This document shows positions 27,851-35,648 of a stretch of DNA of 64,000 bases, piece after piece; position 1 is the first letter of the stretch, and each line of letters opens with the position of its first letter. A model generated the notes under the pieces. The model made no database searches. It saw only the letters and a program-made list of their open reading frames with translations, and had not been told where the DNA came from. The translations under genes were made by a program, and so were the position numbers. Source of the DNA: Amycolatopsis sp. CA-128772 (GTDB lineage Bacteria > Actinomycetota > Actinomycetes > Mycobacteriales > Pseudonocardiaceae); NCBI RefSeq assembly GCF_002904295.1, contig NZ_PPHG01000075.1:248001-312000 (forward strand). The letters run 5' to 3'.

Positions 27851-27878
27851 GAAAGAGTTGTTTCGAAAGCTCTCTTTC
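27851..27878. promoter_or_regulatory. 28-bp palindrome upstream of the ArsR-MFS operon
   Basis: GAAAGAG (27851-27857), a central TTTCGAAA (27861-27868) and CTCTTTC (27872-27878) form a dyad with 11 of 14 paired positions, immediately 5' of the ArsR start. Probable autoregulatory operator (inference). Confidence 0.6.
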
Positions 27879-27930
27879 ATAGTTGGACCCGCTTGCGGGT
27901 TTGTCAACCGGCTTCGCTATCGTTCGCGGG

Positions 27931-27957
27931 GCAGTGACTGCACCGGGCAGTGACTGC
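27931..27957 (+). promoter_or_regulatory. Twin 11-bp palindromes upstream of the MarR gene
   Basis: GCAGTGACTGC occurs at 27931-27941 and 27947-27957, a 16-bp period, each copy perfectly symmetric around its central G and part of a 13-bp direct repeat GGGCAGTGACTGC. They end three bases before GTG 27961. Likely MarR operators. Confidence 0.6.
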
Positions 27958-27960
27958 GTT

Positions 27961-28458
27961 GTGACAGACCGGGGATGGACGTTGCCCGACCAGCGCGAAC
28001 TCGCCACCGCCGCCGCCCTCGCCCTCCCCCGTTTCGTGGGTTCGACCGCGCTGTTCCACGCCGCGGTCGCCGAGCGGATGGCGGTCACCCCGACCGAGCT
28101 GCACTGCCTGCACCTGCTCCACGGCGGGGTCAGCGACTCGCCGACGGAACTCGCCCGGCTGCTCGGGATGAGCACGGGCGCGTTCACCCGGCTGCTCGAC
28201 CGGATGGAGCGGCACCGGCTCGCCGAGCGCGCCCCCGACCCCGCCGACCGGCGCCGGCTCGTCGTCCGGCCGCTGCCCGACCGGATGGCCGAGCTCGCCG
28301 AGCTGTACGCGCCGATGGCCCGGTTCGTCGGCGAACGCCTCGGCCACTTCGACCGCCGCCAGCTCACCGCGCTGCTGGAGTTCTTCACCGACGGCACGGC
28401 GGCGGCCGAACGGTCGACGACCGAGCTGCCGGATGTGACGCAGGCCATAACCGGTTGA
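27961..28458 (+). CDS. MarR-family transcriptional regulator
   Basis: 165 residues. The wHTH core is VTPTELHCLHLLHGGVSDSPTELARLLGMSTGAFTRLLDRMERHRLAERAPDPADRRRLVVRPLP, with the DPADRRR wing typical of MarR. N- and C-terminal helices form the dimer interface. GTG 27961 is preferred over longer readings because these would run through the twin palindromic operator. The TGA stop lies inside the -35 of the next promoter. The neighbouring ABC-F protection gene makes a role in antibiotic response likely, although the ABC-F gene also has its own leader control. Confidence 0.82.
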   Translation: MTDRGWTLPDQRELATAAALALPRFVGSTALFHAAVAERMAVTPTELHCLHLLHGGVSDSPTELARLLGMSTGAFTRLLDRMERHRLAERAPDPADRRRLVVRPLPDRMAELAELYAPMARFVGERLGHFDRRQLTALLEFFTDGTAAAERSTTELPDVTQAITG

Positions 28459-28484
28459 CTAACTCTACTGCTGTTGCGTTAACC
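28455..28484 (+). promoter_or_regulatory. Promoter of the ABC-F leader
   Basis: TTGACT (28455-28460), a 17-bp spacer and GTTAAC (28478-28483). The -35 overlaps the MarR stop codon. Transcription would start near 28490-28492, almost at the ATG of the short leader ORF. Confidence 0.6.
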
Positions 28485-28493
28485 TGGTGCCAC

Positions 28494-28505
28494 TATGAGG
28501 AACTG
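28494..28505 (+). promoter_or_regulatory. Short upstream ORF (Met-Arg-Asn-stop) in the ABC-F leader
   Basis: ATGAGGAACTGA lies two to four bases after the predicted transcription start, 108 bp before the ABC-F start. The leader beyond has GC stems, for example CCGCC-TGA-GGCGG (28519-28531) and GGCAC/GTGCC (28530-28560). Translating such a leader ORF commonly controls ABC-F and erm genes by ribosome stalling; here this is inferred. Confidence 0.4.
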
Positions 28506-28613
28506 AACCGCGCCCATCCCGCCTGAGGCGGCACCGGTCGAGCCGACGCTCCCGCGTGCCACGACGCCCGGCCGGGATACCCGCTTTCCTCCCCCAGGGC
28601 CCGGTGATCGCAC

Positions 28614-30245
28614 ATGTCTCCCGTTTTTCCGTTGCAGGCCAAGGACGTCGTCTTCGGCTACGGCACCCGCGTCGTCCTCGACGGCCTCTCCCTGACCGCG
28701 TCGGCCGGGCAGCGGCTCGGCCTGGTCGGCGAGAACGGCACCGGCAAGTCCACCCTGCTGCGCCTGCTGGCCGGGCTCGAAGAACCCCGCTCCGGCGACG
28801 TGCTGCGCGGCCCGGACGTCGGGTTCCTGCTGCAGGAACTGCCGCATCCCATGGACGCGACCTTCGCCGACGTGCTCGACGACGCGCTCGCCGAGATCCG
28901 CGCCGCCGCCGCCCGGCTCGACGAGCTGACCGCGGCGATGACCGACCGGCCCGACGACGGTGTCGTCCTCGAGGAGTACGGCCGGGTGCTGGAGTGGGCC
29001 CAGGCCCACGACCTCTGGGACGCCGACCGCCGCGCCAAGCTCGTCTGCGACGGGCTCGGCCTCGGCGGCGTCGCCCCGGACCGGCCGCTCGGCACCCTGT
29101 CCGGCGGCCAGCGGTCCCGGCTCGGCCTGGCCGCGCTCCTGATCCGGCAGCCGGAAACGCTGCTGCTGGACGAGCCGACCAACCACCTCGACGACTCGGC
29201 GATGGAGTTCCTGGAACGCCACCTCACCGAGCTGACCGGGATCGTGGTGCTCTCCTCGCACGACCGGGTGTTCCTCGACGCCGTCTGCACCGACATCGTC
29301 GACCTGGACCCGGCCGCGGCCGACCGCCAGGCCGGCGGCGCGGTCCGCTACGGCGGCAGCTACACCGACTACCTCGGGCACAAGAAGGCCGAGCGGGCGC
29401 GGTGGGAGCAGCGGTTCGCCGAAGAGCAGGAGGAGCTGAAGGAGCTGCGGGAGACCGTCGCGGTCACCGCGCGGAATGTCGCTTACGGCCGCGGGCCGCG
29501 TGACAACGACAAGTTCATCCACAACTTCAAGGGCGCCCGCGTCCAGAAAACGATCTCGCGGCGGGTGCGCGACGCCGAGCAGCGCCTGGAGAAGCTGGAA
29601 CGCGACCAGGTGCGCAAGCCCCCGGCGCCGCTGCGGTTCCGGGCCGAACTCACCGGCCGGGCGGCCGGCGACGGCCCGGCGATCTCGGTGCGCGCCCTGG
29701 ACGTCCCGGGACGGCTGCACCTGCCGCGGCTGGACGTCGGCGGCTCGGCCCGGCTGCTCGTCACCGGCGGGAACGGCGCCGGGAAGTCGACGCTGCTGTC
29801 GGTACTGGCCGGGCGGCTGGCCCCGGCGGCCGGGTCGGTCCACTTCGGACACGGCGTGCGGGCCGGGCTGCTGGAGCAGGACGTCGTGTTCACCGGGCCG
29901 GAGCGGACCGCGGCCCGGGTGTACCGGGACGCGCTCGGTGCGGACGCTCCCCCGCTGAGCGGGCTCGGCCTGCTGGCGTCACGGGATCTCCGGCAGCCGG
30001 TCGGCGCGCTATCGGTCGGCCAGCGGCGTCGGCTGGCGCTGGCGATCCTGCTCGCCGACCCGCCGGACGTGCTCCTGCTCGACGAGCCGACGAACCACAT
30101 TTCGCTGACCCTGGCGGAAGAACTGTTCGCCGCGCTCGGCACCGCACCCGGCGCCGTCGTCATCGCGTCCCACGACCGCTGGCTGCGCCGCGACTGGTCC
30201 GGCGACCACCTGGAACTGGCCGACGGCCACCCCGTCGCCGGGTAG
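28614..30245 (+). CDS. ABC-F ATPase, antibiotic-resistance type ribosome protection
   Basis: 543-residue soluble twin-ATPase that should bind the ribosomal E-site and dislodge peptidyl-transferase-centre antibiotics. First cassette: Walker A GENGTGKST (39-47), signature LSGGQ (162-166), Walker B LLLDEPTNHLD (183-193). An interdomain linker (about 245-330, charged, with NDKFIHNFKGARVQKTISRR) follows. Second cassette: GGNGAGKST, LSVGQ and LLLDEPTNHIS, where the D-loop Asp is replaced by Ser. No membrane segments. It resembles actinomycete self-resistance proteins (OleB/TlrC/Msr group), but the drug class cannot be named. ATG 28614 has a poor SD, consistent with leader-controlled expression. Confidence 0.88.
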   Translation: MSPVFPLQAKDVVFGYGTRVVLDGLSLTASAGQRLGLVGENGTGKSTLLRLLAGLEEPRSGDVLRGPDVGFLLQELPHPMDATFADVLDDALAEIRAAAARLDELTAAMTDRPDDGVVLEEYGRVLEWAQAHDLWDADRRAKLVCDGLGLGGVAPDRPLGTLSGGQRSRLGLAALLIRQPETLLLDEPTNHLDDSAMEFLERHLTELTGIVVLSSHDRVFLDAVCTDIVDLDPAAADRQAGGAVRYGGSYTDYLGHKKAERARWEQRFAEEQEELKELRETVAVTARNVAYGRGPRDNDKFIHNFKGARVQKTISRRVRDAEQRLEKLERDQVRKPPAPLRFRAELTGRAAGDGPAISVRALDVPGRLHLPRLDVGGSARLLVTGGNGAGKSTLLSVLAGRLAPAAGSVHFGHGVRAGLLEQDVVFTGPERTAARVYRDALGADAPPLSGLGLLASRDLRQPVGALSVGQRRRLALAILLADPPDVLLLDEPTNHISLTLAEELFAALGTAPGAVVIASHDRWLRRDWSGDHLELADGHPVAG

Positions 30246-30258
30246 GCCGTTATCCACC

Positions 30259-30297
30259 GGCAAGGCGTCACTTTCACGTGAAAGTGACGCCCTTGCC
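30259..30297. terminator. Bidirectional terminator between ABC-F gene and mshC
   Basis: GGCAAGGCGTCACTTTCAC pairs with GTGAAAGTGACGCCCTTGCC, a 19-bp stem with one bulged G and almost no loop, between two convergent genes; it reaches the mshC stop. Confidence 0.8.
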
Positions 30298-30298
30298 G

Positions 30299-31537
30299 TC
30301 AGAGGGTGACGCCGAGGAGGGCGTCGACGGCGTCGCGGACCAGGCCCGGGGCCGCCGGGTCGGTGCCGTCGCGGCGCAGGGCTTCGGACGCCCAGGCGTC
30401 GATCGCCGCCAGGGCCTTCGGCGTGTCGAGGTCGTCGGACAGGTGGTCGCGCAGCCGTGTGACGGTGTCCTCCGCCGCCGGTCCGGTGGCCGGCGACACG
30501 GCTTCGCGCCAGCGCGCGAGCCGGGCTTCGGCGTCGGCCAGCAGCTGCGCCGTCCACGGGCGGTCTTCGCGGTAGTGGCCGGCGAACAGCGCGAGCCGGA
30601 TCGCGCCCGGGTCGACCTGGTCGGCACGCAGCCGCGAGACGAACACGAGGTTCCCGCGCGACTTCGACATCTTCTCGCCGTCGAGGCCGATCATCCCGGC
30701 GTGCACGTAGTGGCGGGCGAACGGGCCGTCCTTGGCGACCGCCTCCGCGTGCGCCGCGCTGTACTCGTGGTGCGGGAAGATCAGGTCCGAGCCGCCGCCC
30801 TGGAGGTCGAACCCGAGGCCCAGCCGGTTGACCGCGATCGCGCTGCACTCGATGTGCCAGCCCGGGCGGCCGGGGCCGAGCTCGGACTCCCACGACGGCT
30901 CGCCTTCGCGGGCCACGCGCCACAGCAGCGCGTCCAGCGGGTGGCGCTTGCCGGCACGGTCGGGGTCGCCGCCCCGCTCGGCGAAGTACTTCGCCATGGT
31001 CCCGGCGTCGTAGTTCGACTCGTAGCCGAACCTGCCGGTCGCCGTGTGGTCGAAGTAGACGTCCGGGAACTCCGGGTCGTCCGCGCGGTACGCGGCGCCG
31101 TTCGCCAGCAGCTTCGCGATGACCTCGACGATCTCCGGGATGCTCTCCACCGCGCCGACGAACTGCTTCGGCGGCAGTACGCGCAGGGCGGTCATGTCCT
31201 CGCGGAACAACGCCGTCTCGCGCATGCCCAGCACAACCCAGTCATCCTGGTCCCGCGCGGCCCGCTCCAGCAGCGGCTCGTCGATGTCCGTCACGTTCTG
31301 CACGTAGTGGACGTCGTGCCCGTTGTCCCGCCAGATGCGGTTCACCAGGTCGAAGGCCAGGTACGTCGCGGCGTGCCCCAGATGCGTCGCGTCGTAGGGC
31401 GTGATGCCGCAGACGTACATCCGGGCCGTGGCGCCGGGCGCGGTCGGGCGGATCTGCCCGGTGGCCGTGTCGTGGAGCCGCAGCGGGCGGGGGGTGCCGG
31501 GGATGCGGGGCACGTCGACCGATGACCAAGTCTGCAT
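30299..31537 (-). CDS. mshC: L-cysteine:1D-myo-inositol 2-amino-2-deoxy-alpha-D-glucopyranoside ligase
   Basis: ATP-dependent ligase that joins Cys to GlcN-Ins in mycothiol synthesis, derived from cysteinyl-tRNA synthetase. 412 residues: [20 protein letters not shown] carries the first zinc Cys and the HIGH-type motif, [10 protein letters not shown] another zinc Cys, [13 protein letters not shown] the zinc His, and [12 protein letters not shown] the KMSKS loop. The length and the absence of a tRNA anticodon-binding domain separate it from CysS. ATG 31537 begins MQTWSSV, as in other MshC proteins. Its position after the metH-PAC2 region matches Rv2130c in mycobacteria. It supports an actinobacterial, mycothiol-making host. 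Confidence 0.96.
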   Translation of the reverse strand: MQTWSSVDVPRIPGTPRPLRLHDTATGQIRPTAPGATARMYVCGITPYDATHLGHAATYLAFDLVNRIWRDNGHDVHYVQNVTDIDEPLLERAARDQDDWVVLGMRETALFREDMTALRVLPPKQFVGAVESIPEIVEVIAKLLANGAAYRADDPEFPDVYFDHTATGRFGYESNYDAGTMAKYFAERGGDPDRAGKRHPLDALLWRVAREGEPSWESELGPGRPGWHIECSAIAVNRLGLGFDLQGGGSDLIFPHHEYSAAHAEAVAKDGPFARHYVHAGMIGLDGEKMSKSRGNLVFVSRLRADQVDPGAIRLALFAGHYREDRPWTAQLLADAEARLARWREAVSPATGPAAEDTVTRLRDHLSDDLDTPKALAAIDAWASEALRRDGTDPAAPGLVRDAVDALLGVTL

Positions 31538-31562
31538 ACCCTCGACTGTAAAGGCTGGTGGG

Positions 31563-32339
31563 TCAGGTCTTCCCGAGCGGTGGGACGAGCCTCACCCGCG
31601 CGTAGGCTTCGATGGCCCGCGCGAGCCAGCCCGGGAGTTCCGCGTCGGCCTGCGCGGCCAGCTCCCGCTGCCGGGGATCGGTCCGGTAGAGCCCGCCCAT
31701 CGCGGCGTAGGCCGGGGCGGTCGGCTGCCAGAAGTGGCTCACCGACCGGTAGTGCTCGGCGACGGCGTCGAGGGCGGCGGGATCGTCCGGGGCCGCGCCG
31801 GCGCGCATGACGGCGGCCAGCCGCCGGAACAGGGCCGCGCTCTGCGCCGCGGCGTGCCGGTAGTCCGCGGCGGTGAGCCCCTCCTGGGCGGCCTGGGCGA
31901 CGTCGAAGGCCGCGCCGGCCCCCTCGCCGAACTGCTCGCGGTAGGCCTGCCGCATGGCGGCGCCGTCCTTGCGCAGCCCGGCGAAGAACCGCTCCGGGTC
32001 GTCGATCCGGGCGTCGCCGAGGTCGGCGACCGTCTCCTCGACGGTGGCGATGACCCGGTCGAGGCGCCGCCGCTCCTCCTCGAGCTGGGCCAGGTGCCCG
32101 CGCAGCGCGGCCGCCTCGTCGACCTGCTCCCCCAGCACGGCCCCGATCTCGGCCAGGCCGAGCCCGAGCCGCCGCAGCAGCAGGATGCGCTGCAGCCGCA
32201 GCAGTTCGAACCGGCCGTACCAGCGGTAGCCGTTCGTCGCCACGGACGCCGGGGTGAGCAGGCCGATCGCGTCGTAGTGGCGGAGCATCCGCGCCGACAC
32301 ACCGGACGCCTTGGCGACCTGGCTGATCGAATACTGCAT
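31563..32339 (-). CDS. MerR-family regulator with TipAS-type ligand domain
   Basis: 258 residues. The N-terminal MerR HTH reads [60 protein letters not shown]; a dimerisation helix (about 75-115) follows. The C-terminal part ([24 protein letters not shown].., [53 protein letters not shown]) is the globin-like TipAS domain, which in TipA binds thiopeptides. ATG 32339 is the start. It faces the amidohydrolase gene across a promoter with a 19-bp spacer, the hallmark of MerR activation. The inducer is unknown. Confidence 0.88.
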   Translation of the reverse strand: MQYSISQVAKASGVSARMLRHYDAIGLLTPASVATNGYRWYGRFELLRLQRILLLRRLGLGLAEIGAVLGEQVDEAAALRGHLAQLEEERRRLDRVIATVEETVADLGDARIDDPERFFAGLRKDGAAMRQAYREQFGEGAGAAFDVAQAAQEGLTAADYRHAAAQSAALFRRLAAVMRAGAAPDDPAALDAVAEHYRSVSHFWQPTAPAYAAMGGLYRTDPRQRELAAQADAELPGWLARAIEAYARVRLVPPLGKT

Positions 32340-32354
32340 CCGTTCACCTTGGAA

Positions 32355-32385
32355 TTGACCCTCACACGGTGTCAACTTCTACCGT
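32355..32385 (+). promoter_or_regulatory. MerR-type promoter with 19-bp spacer
   Basis: TTGACC (32355-32360), 19 bases, TACCGT (32380-32385). The spacer includes the dyad TTGAC-N11-GTCAA (32355-32375). Elongated spacers with a central dyad are typical of MerR-activated promoters. GTG 32393 lies seven bases past the -10, so the message is probably leaderless. Confidence 0.65.
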
Positions 32386-32392
32386 AGCCGGC

Positions 32393-33652
32393 GTGACCAC
32401 CACCATCACCGGCGCCCGCGTCTTCGACGGCGAGCGCCGCACCGAGCACACCGCCGTCCGGCTCGACGGCGGCCGCATCGACGCGGTCGGCGACGACACC
32501 CTGCGCCGGCCCGGCGACGAGCACGTCGACGCCCGCGGGGGCACCCTGCTGCCCGGGCTGATCGACGCCCACGTGCACCTGCTGCCCGGCGCGCCGCGGC
32601 AGGCGCTGACCTTCGGCGTCACGACCGTGCTCGACATGTTCAGCAAGCCGGACACCGTGCGCGAGGCCCTCGCCGCCGGGCCGGGCGCCGCCGACGTCCG
32701 CTCCTCCAGCGTCGGGGCCACGGCGCCGGGCGGGCACCCGAGCATGATGTACGCGCCCTTCCCGTACGTGACCGGACCGCAGGACGCCGAGCGGTTCGTC
32801 GCCGGCCGCATCGCCGAAGGGGCGACGCACCTGAAGGTGCTTTACGACGACGGCACCGGCGGCGGCCCGATGCCGATGCCGTCGCTGGACATGCCGACGA
32901 TCGCCGCGCTGACCGAAGCCGCGCACCGGGCGGGCCTGGTCGTCGCGGCCCACGTGCCGACCGCACAAGGCGCCGCCGACCTGCTCGCCACCGGCGTCGA
33001 CGTGCTGGCCCACGTGCCGTTCGACGCCTTGGCTCCTCGCCAGGTCGACGCGATCGCCGCGGCGGGCGTGGCGGTGGTCTCGACGCTGTCGATCGCCGAC
33101 GGCTTCCCCGGGAACTCGCTCCTGGCCGAACCCGCCCTCGTGACCCGGCTGGGTCCGGCGTGGTGCGCGGTGCTCGAACGGCAGCAGCAGCGCTGGCTGC
33201 CGCCGCAGCTGCCGGACTTCACGGCGGCCCGAGAGAACACCCGGTTGCTGCACGAGGCCGGCGTGCCGCTGCTGGCCGGGACGGACGCACCCAACCCGGG
33301 GACCGTCCACGGCGCGAGCCTGCACCGGGAGCTGGGGCACCTCGCCGCCGCGGGACTCTCGCCGTCCGCGGCCCTGACCGCGGCGACCGCCCGGCCCGCG
33401 GACGCGTTCGGGCTGGCCGACCGCGGCCGGATCCGGCCGGGCCTGCGGGCGGATCTCCTCCTGGTCGCGGGGCGTCCCGACGAGGACATCACCGGGACGC
33501 AGCAGGTCGCGGCCGTCTGGACGGAGGGAGTCCGCGCGGACCTGGCCGGCTACGTCGGTTCGGCCGACGAGCAGGCCGGGCTGGCCGCCTTGCGGGCCCA
33601 AACCGAGAAGGTGATCGCCGCCGTCCGCGACCGGCTGGGGATCCGGCGGTGA
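32393..33652 (+). CDS. Amidohydrolase family protein
   Basis: 419-residue metal-dependent hydrolase. LLPGLIDAHVHLLPG carries the HxH metal motif, LVVAAHVPTAQGAADLLATGVDVLAHVP two further metal histidines, and LAGTDAPNPGTVHG the catalytic Asp; ALTAATARPADAFGLADRGRIRPGLRADLLLVAG is the usual C-terminal signature of imidazolonepropionase/prolidase-like amidohydrolases. The natural substrate is unknown. GTG 32393 is chosen over the in-frame GTG 32369 because the latter lies inside the promoter. Control by the divergent TipAS-MerR regulator suggests that it degrades or modifies the regulator's ligand. Confidence 0.87.
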   Translation: MTTTITGARVFDGERRTEHTAVRLDGGRIDAVGDDTLRRPGDEHVDARGGTLLPGLIDAHVHLLPGAPRQALTFGVTTVLDMFSKPDTVREALAAGPGAADVRSSSVGATAPGGHPSMMYAPFPYVTGPQDAERFVAGRIAEGATHLKVLYDDGTGGGPMPMPSLDMPTIAALTEAAHRAGLVVAAHVPTAQGAADLLATGVDVLAHVPFDALAPRQVDAIAAAGVAVVSTLSIADGFPGNSLLAEPALVTRLGPAWCAVLERQQQRWLPPQLPDFTAARENTRLLHEAGVPLLAGTDAPNPGTVHGASLHRELGHLAAAGLSPSAALTAATARPADAFGLADRGRIRPGLRADLLLVAGRPDEDITGTQQVAAVWTEGVRADLAGYVGSADEQAGLAALRAQTEKVIAAVRDRLGIRR

Positions 33653-33686
33653 CTCCGGGCGGGCGCGGGTGCGCGCCCGCCCGGGT

Positions 33687-35648
33687 TCAGCGCCGCGTGC
33701 GCAGGTAGTCGCCGACCACGGCCGCACCCAGGCCGTCGAGGTCCGGGGCGATCACCCGGCCGCCCGAGCGGCGGGCGATCAGGTCCACGAAGGACGTCAG
33801 CCGCGGGTCGTCGCCGAGGCGGAACACCGAGATCGACGCGCCCAGCTTGGCCAGCCGGTCCACTTCGGACAGTGTCTTGTGGAGGGTCCGCGGCTGGGGC
33901 GGGTAGTCGAAGACCGCCTCACCGTCGGGTTCCAGGTGGGCCGTCGGCTCGCCGTCGGTGACCATCAGCACCACCGGCTGGGCGTCCGGGTGCCGCCGCA
34001 GGTGCTGCCCGGCCAGCAGCAGCCCGTGGTGGGCGTTGGTGCCCTGCTCCCAGGCGCCCTCCAGGCCGACCAGCTCCGGCAGCTCCATCGACTGGGCGTA
34101 GCGGCCGAAGGTGATCAGCTGCAGGGCGTCGTTGCGGAAGCGGGTGCTGATCAGCTGGTGCAGCGCGAGGGCCGTGCGCTTCATCGGCAGCCAGCGGCCC
34201 TCCGACACCATCGACCACGACGTGTCCACCAGCAGCGCCACCGCCGCCCGCGTCCGGTGCTCGGTCTCGACCACCTCGACGTCCTCGACGTCGAGGCGCA
34301 CTTGCCGCTCCCCCACCGACACCGAGCGCAGCACGGCGTTGCGGATGGTCCGCGGCACGTCCCAGGGCTGCATGTCCCCGAACCGCCACGGCCGCGACGC
34401 GCCGGTGGGCTCGCCGGCCGCGCCCGCCGACTCCGTCTCGCGTTCGCCGGTCTTGCCGCGCAACGCGTTCACGATGTCGGACAGCGCCGTCTCGCCGAGG
34501 CGCCGCAACGCCTTGGGCGACAACCGGAGCGAGCCGTCGGCGGCCCGTTCGAACAGGCCTTGGCGGCGCAGCTCGCGTTCCAGCTCGGCCAGCCGGCGAG
34601 CGTCGACACCGGCGTCCTTGCCGAGCTGGCGTTCGAGCGCCTCCAGGTCGATGTCCTCCAGCCGCGCGCCCGGGTACGACTGGCCGAGCTGCTCGGCCAG
34701 CGCATCCAGCTCCGCCAGGTCCTGCATGGCCTGGGCGCCTTCGCCCAGGCCCAGCGGGTTGTTGCCGCGGAAGCGCGCCGAGCCGGTCCAGTCCTCGCCC
34801 GGCCGCGCCGCCCGCAGCTGACCGTCCAACCGGGACAGCTGCTGGGCCAGGCGCGGGTCGCCGAAGGCCTGCTGGGTCAGTTCGGCCAGTTCGGCGCGCT
34901 GCTCGGCCGACATCGAGTTGAGCATCCGCTGCGCGGCCGCCGACCGCTCGGCCAGCGCGTCGATCAGCTCTTCGACGTTCTGCGGGTTCTCCGGGAAGAA
35001 CTCGCCGTGCTTGCCCATGAAGTCGTCGAAGCGCTGCTGGATGTCCTCGGCGCCGCGGGCGTGCGCGTCGAGGAGGTCGTTGAGGTCGCCGAGCATCTCG
35101 TTGATCCGCTCGACGTCCTCGGGCCCGGCGTTCTGCAGCGCCTGCTTCATGCCCTGGAACCGGGACTCCATCAGCTCCTGGCCGAGCAGGTCCCGGATCT
35201 GCTGGTAGTTTTCCCGGCCCTGCTCGGAGCGCCAGTCGTAGTTCGCGAGCTCGTTGACGGCCGCCGCCGTGCCCGGCGGCAGCGCGTCGAGCTGCGCTTC
35301 CCGGAACCGGGCGTCGTCGTCCGGGTCCGGGAACAGCGCACGGCGTTCGGCGTCGAGGGCCTCCTGCAGCAGGCGCTGGACCTCCTGCAGGGTGCCGTCC
35401 AGGTTGTTGCGCCGCTGGAGCTGCGACCGGCGCTGCCAGAGCCGCCGGGTCAGCTCGTCGAGGCCCGCGGTGCGGTTCGTACCGCGCCGCAGCATCTCCT
35501 CCAGCGCGGCCCGCGGCGAGGCGCCGGCCATCACGTCCTGGCCGATCTCGTCGAGCGCGTCGCGCAGGTCGGCCGGCGGCGCGAGGGGATCCGGCCCGTC
35601 GTGCCACGGGCCGTAGGAGTAGCCGTCGGGGAGCGGGACCGCGGTCAT
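33687..35648 (-). CDS. VWA-domain protein, partner of the upstream AAA ATPase
   Basis: 653 residues. The N-terminal two thirds are helical and rich in Gln, Arg and Glu (coiled-coil-like, about 60-390). The C-terminal von Willebrand A domain (about 455-650) has an intact MIDAS: DTSWSM, a Thr in GTNAHHGLLLAG and VTDGEPTAH. ATG 35648 overlaps the stop of the AAA gene as ATGA, so the two are coupled. The pair matches Rv0958-Rv0959 of mycobacteria and the general MoxR-AAA/VWA chaperone scheme, in which the VWA protein supplies the substrate or metal-handling function. The substrate is not known. Confidence 0.87.
   Translation of the reverse strand: MTAVPLPDGYSYGPWHDGPDPLAPPADLRDALDEIGQDVMAGASPRAALEEMLRRGTNRTAGLDELTRRLWQRRSQLQRRNNLDGTLQEVQRLLQEALDAERRALFPDPDDDARFREAQLDALPPGTAAAVNELANYDWRSEQGRENYQQIRDLLGQELMESRFQGMKQALQNAGPEDVERINEMLGDLNDLLDAHARGAEDIQQRFDDFMGKHGEFFPENPQNVEELIDALAERSAAAQRMLNSMSAEQRAELAELTQQAFGDPRLAQQLSRLDGQLRAARPGEDWTGSARFRGNNPLGLGEGAQAMQDLAELDALAEQLGQSYPGARLEDIDLEALERQLGKDAGVDARRLAELERELRRQGLFERAADGSLRLSPKALRRLGETALSDIVNALRGKTGERETESAGAAGEPTGASRPWRFGDMQPWDVPRTIRNAVLRSVSVGERQVRLDVEDVEVVETEHRTRAAVALLVDTSWSMVSEGRWLPMKRTALALHQLISTRFRNDALQLITFGRYAQSMELPELVGLEGAWEQGTNAHHGLLLAGQHLRRHPDAQPVVLMVTDGEPTAHLEPDGEAVFDYPPQPRTLHKTLSEVDRLAKLGASISVFRLGDDPRLTSFVDLIARRSGGRVIAPDLDGLGAAVVGDYLRTRR

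Noticed and set aside
30240-30256. Third copy of the TATA-N6-TATA operator (GTAGGCCGTTATCC)
   Set aside because: It shares GGCCGTTAT but lacks both TATA half-sites and lies at the end of a gene.
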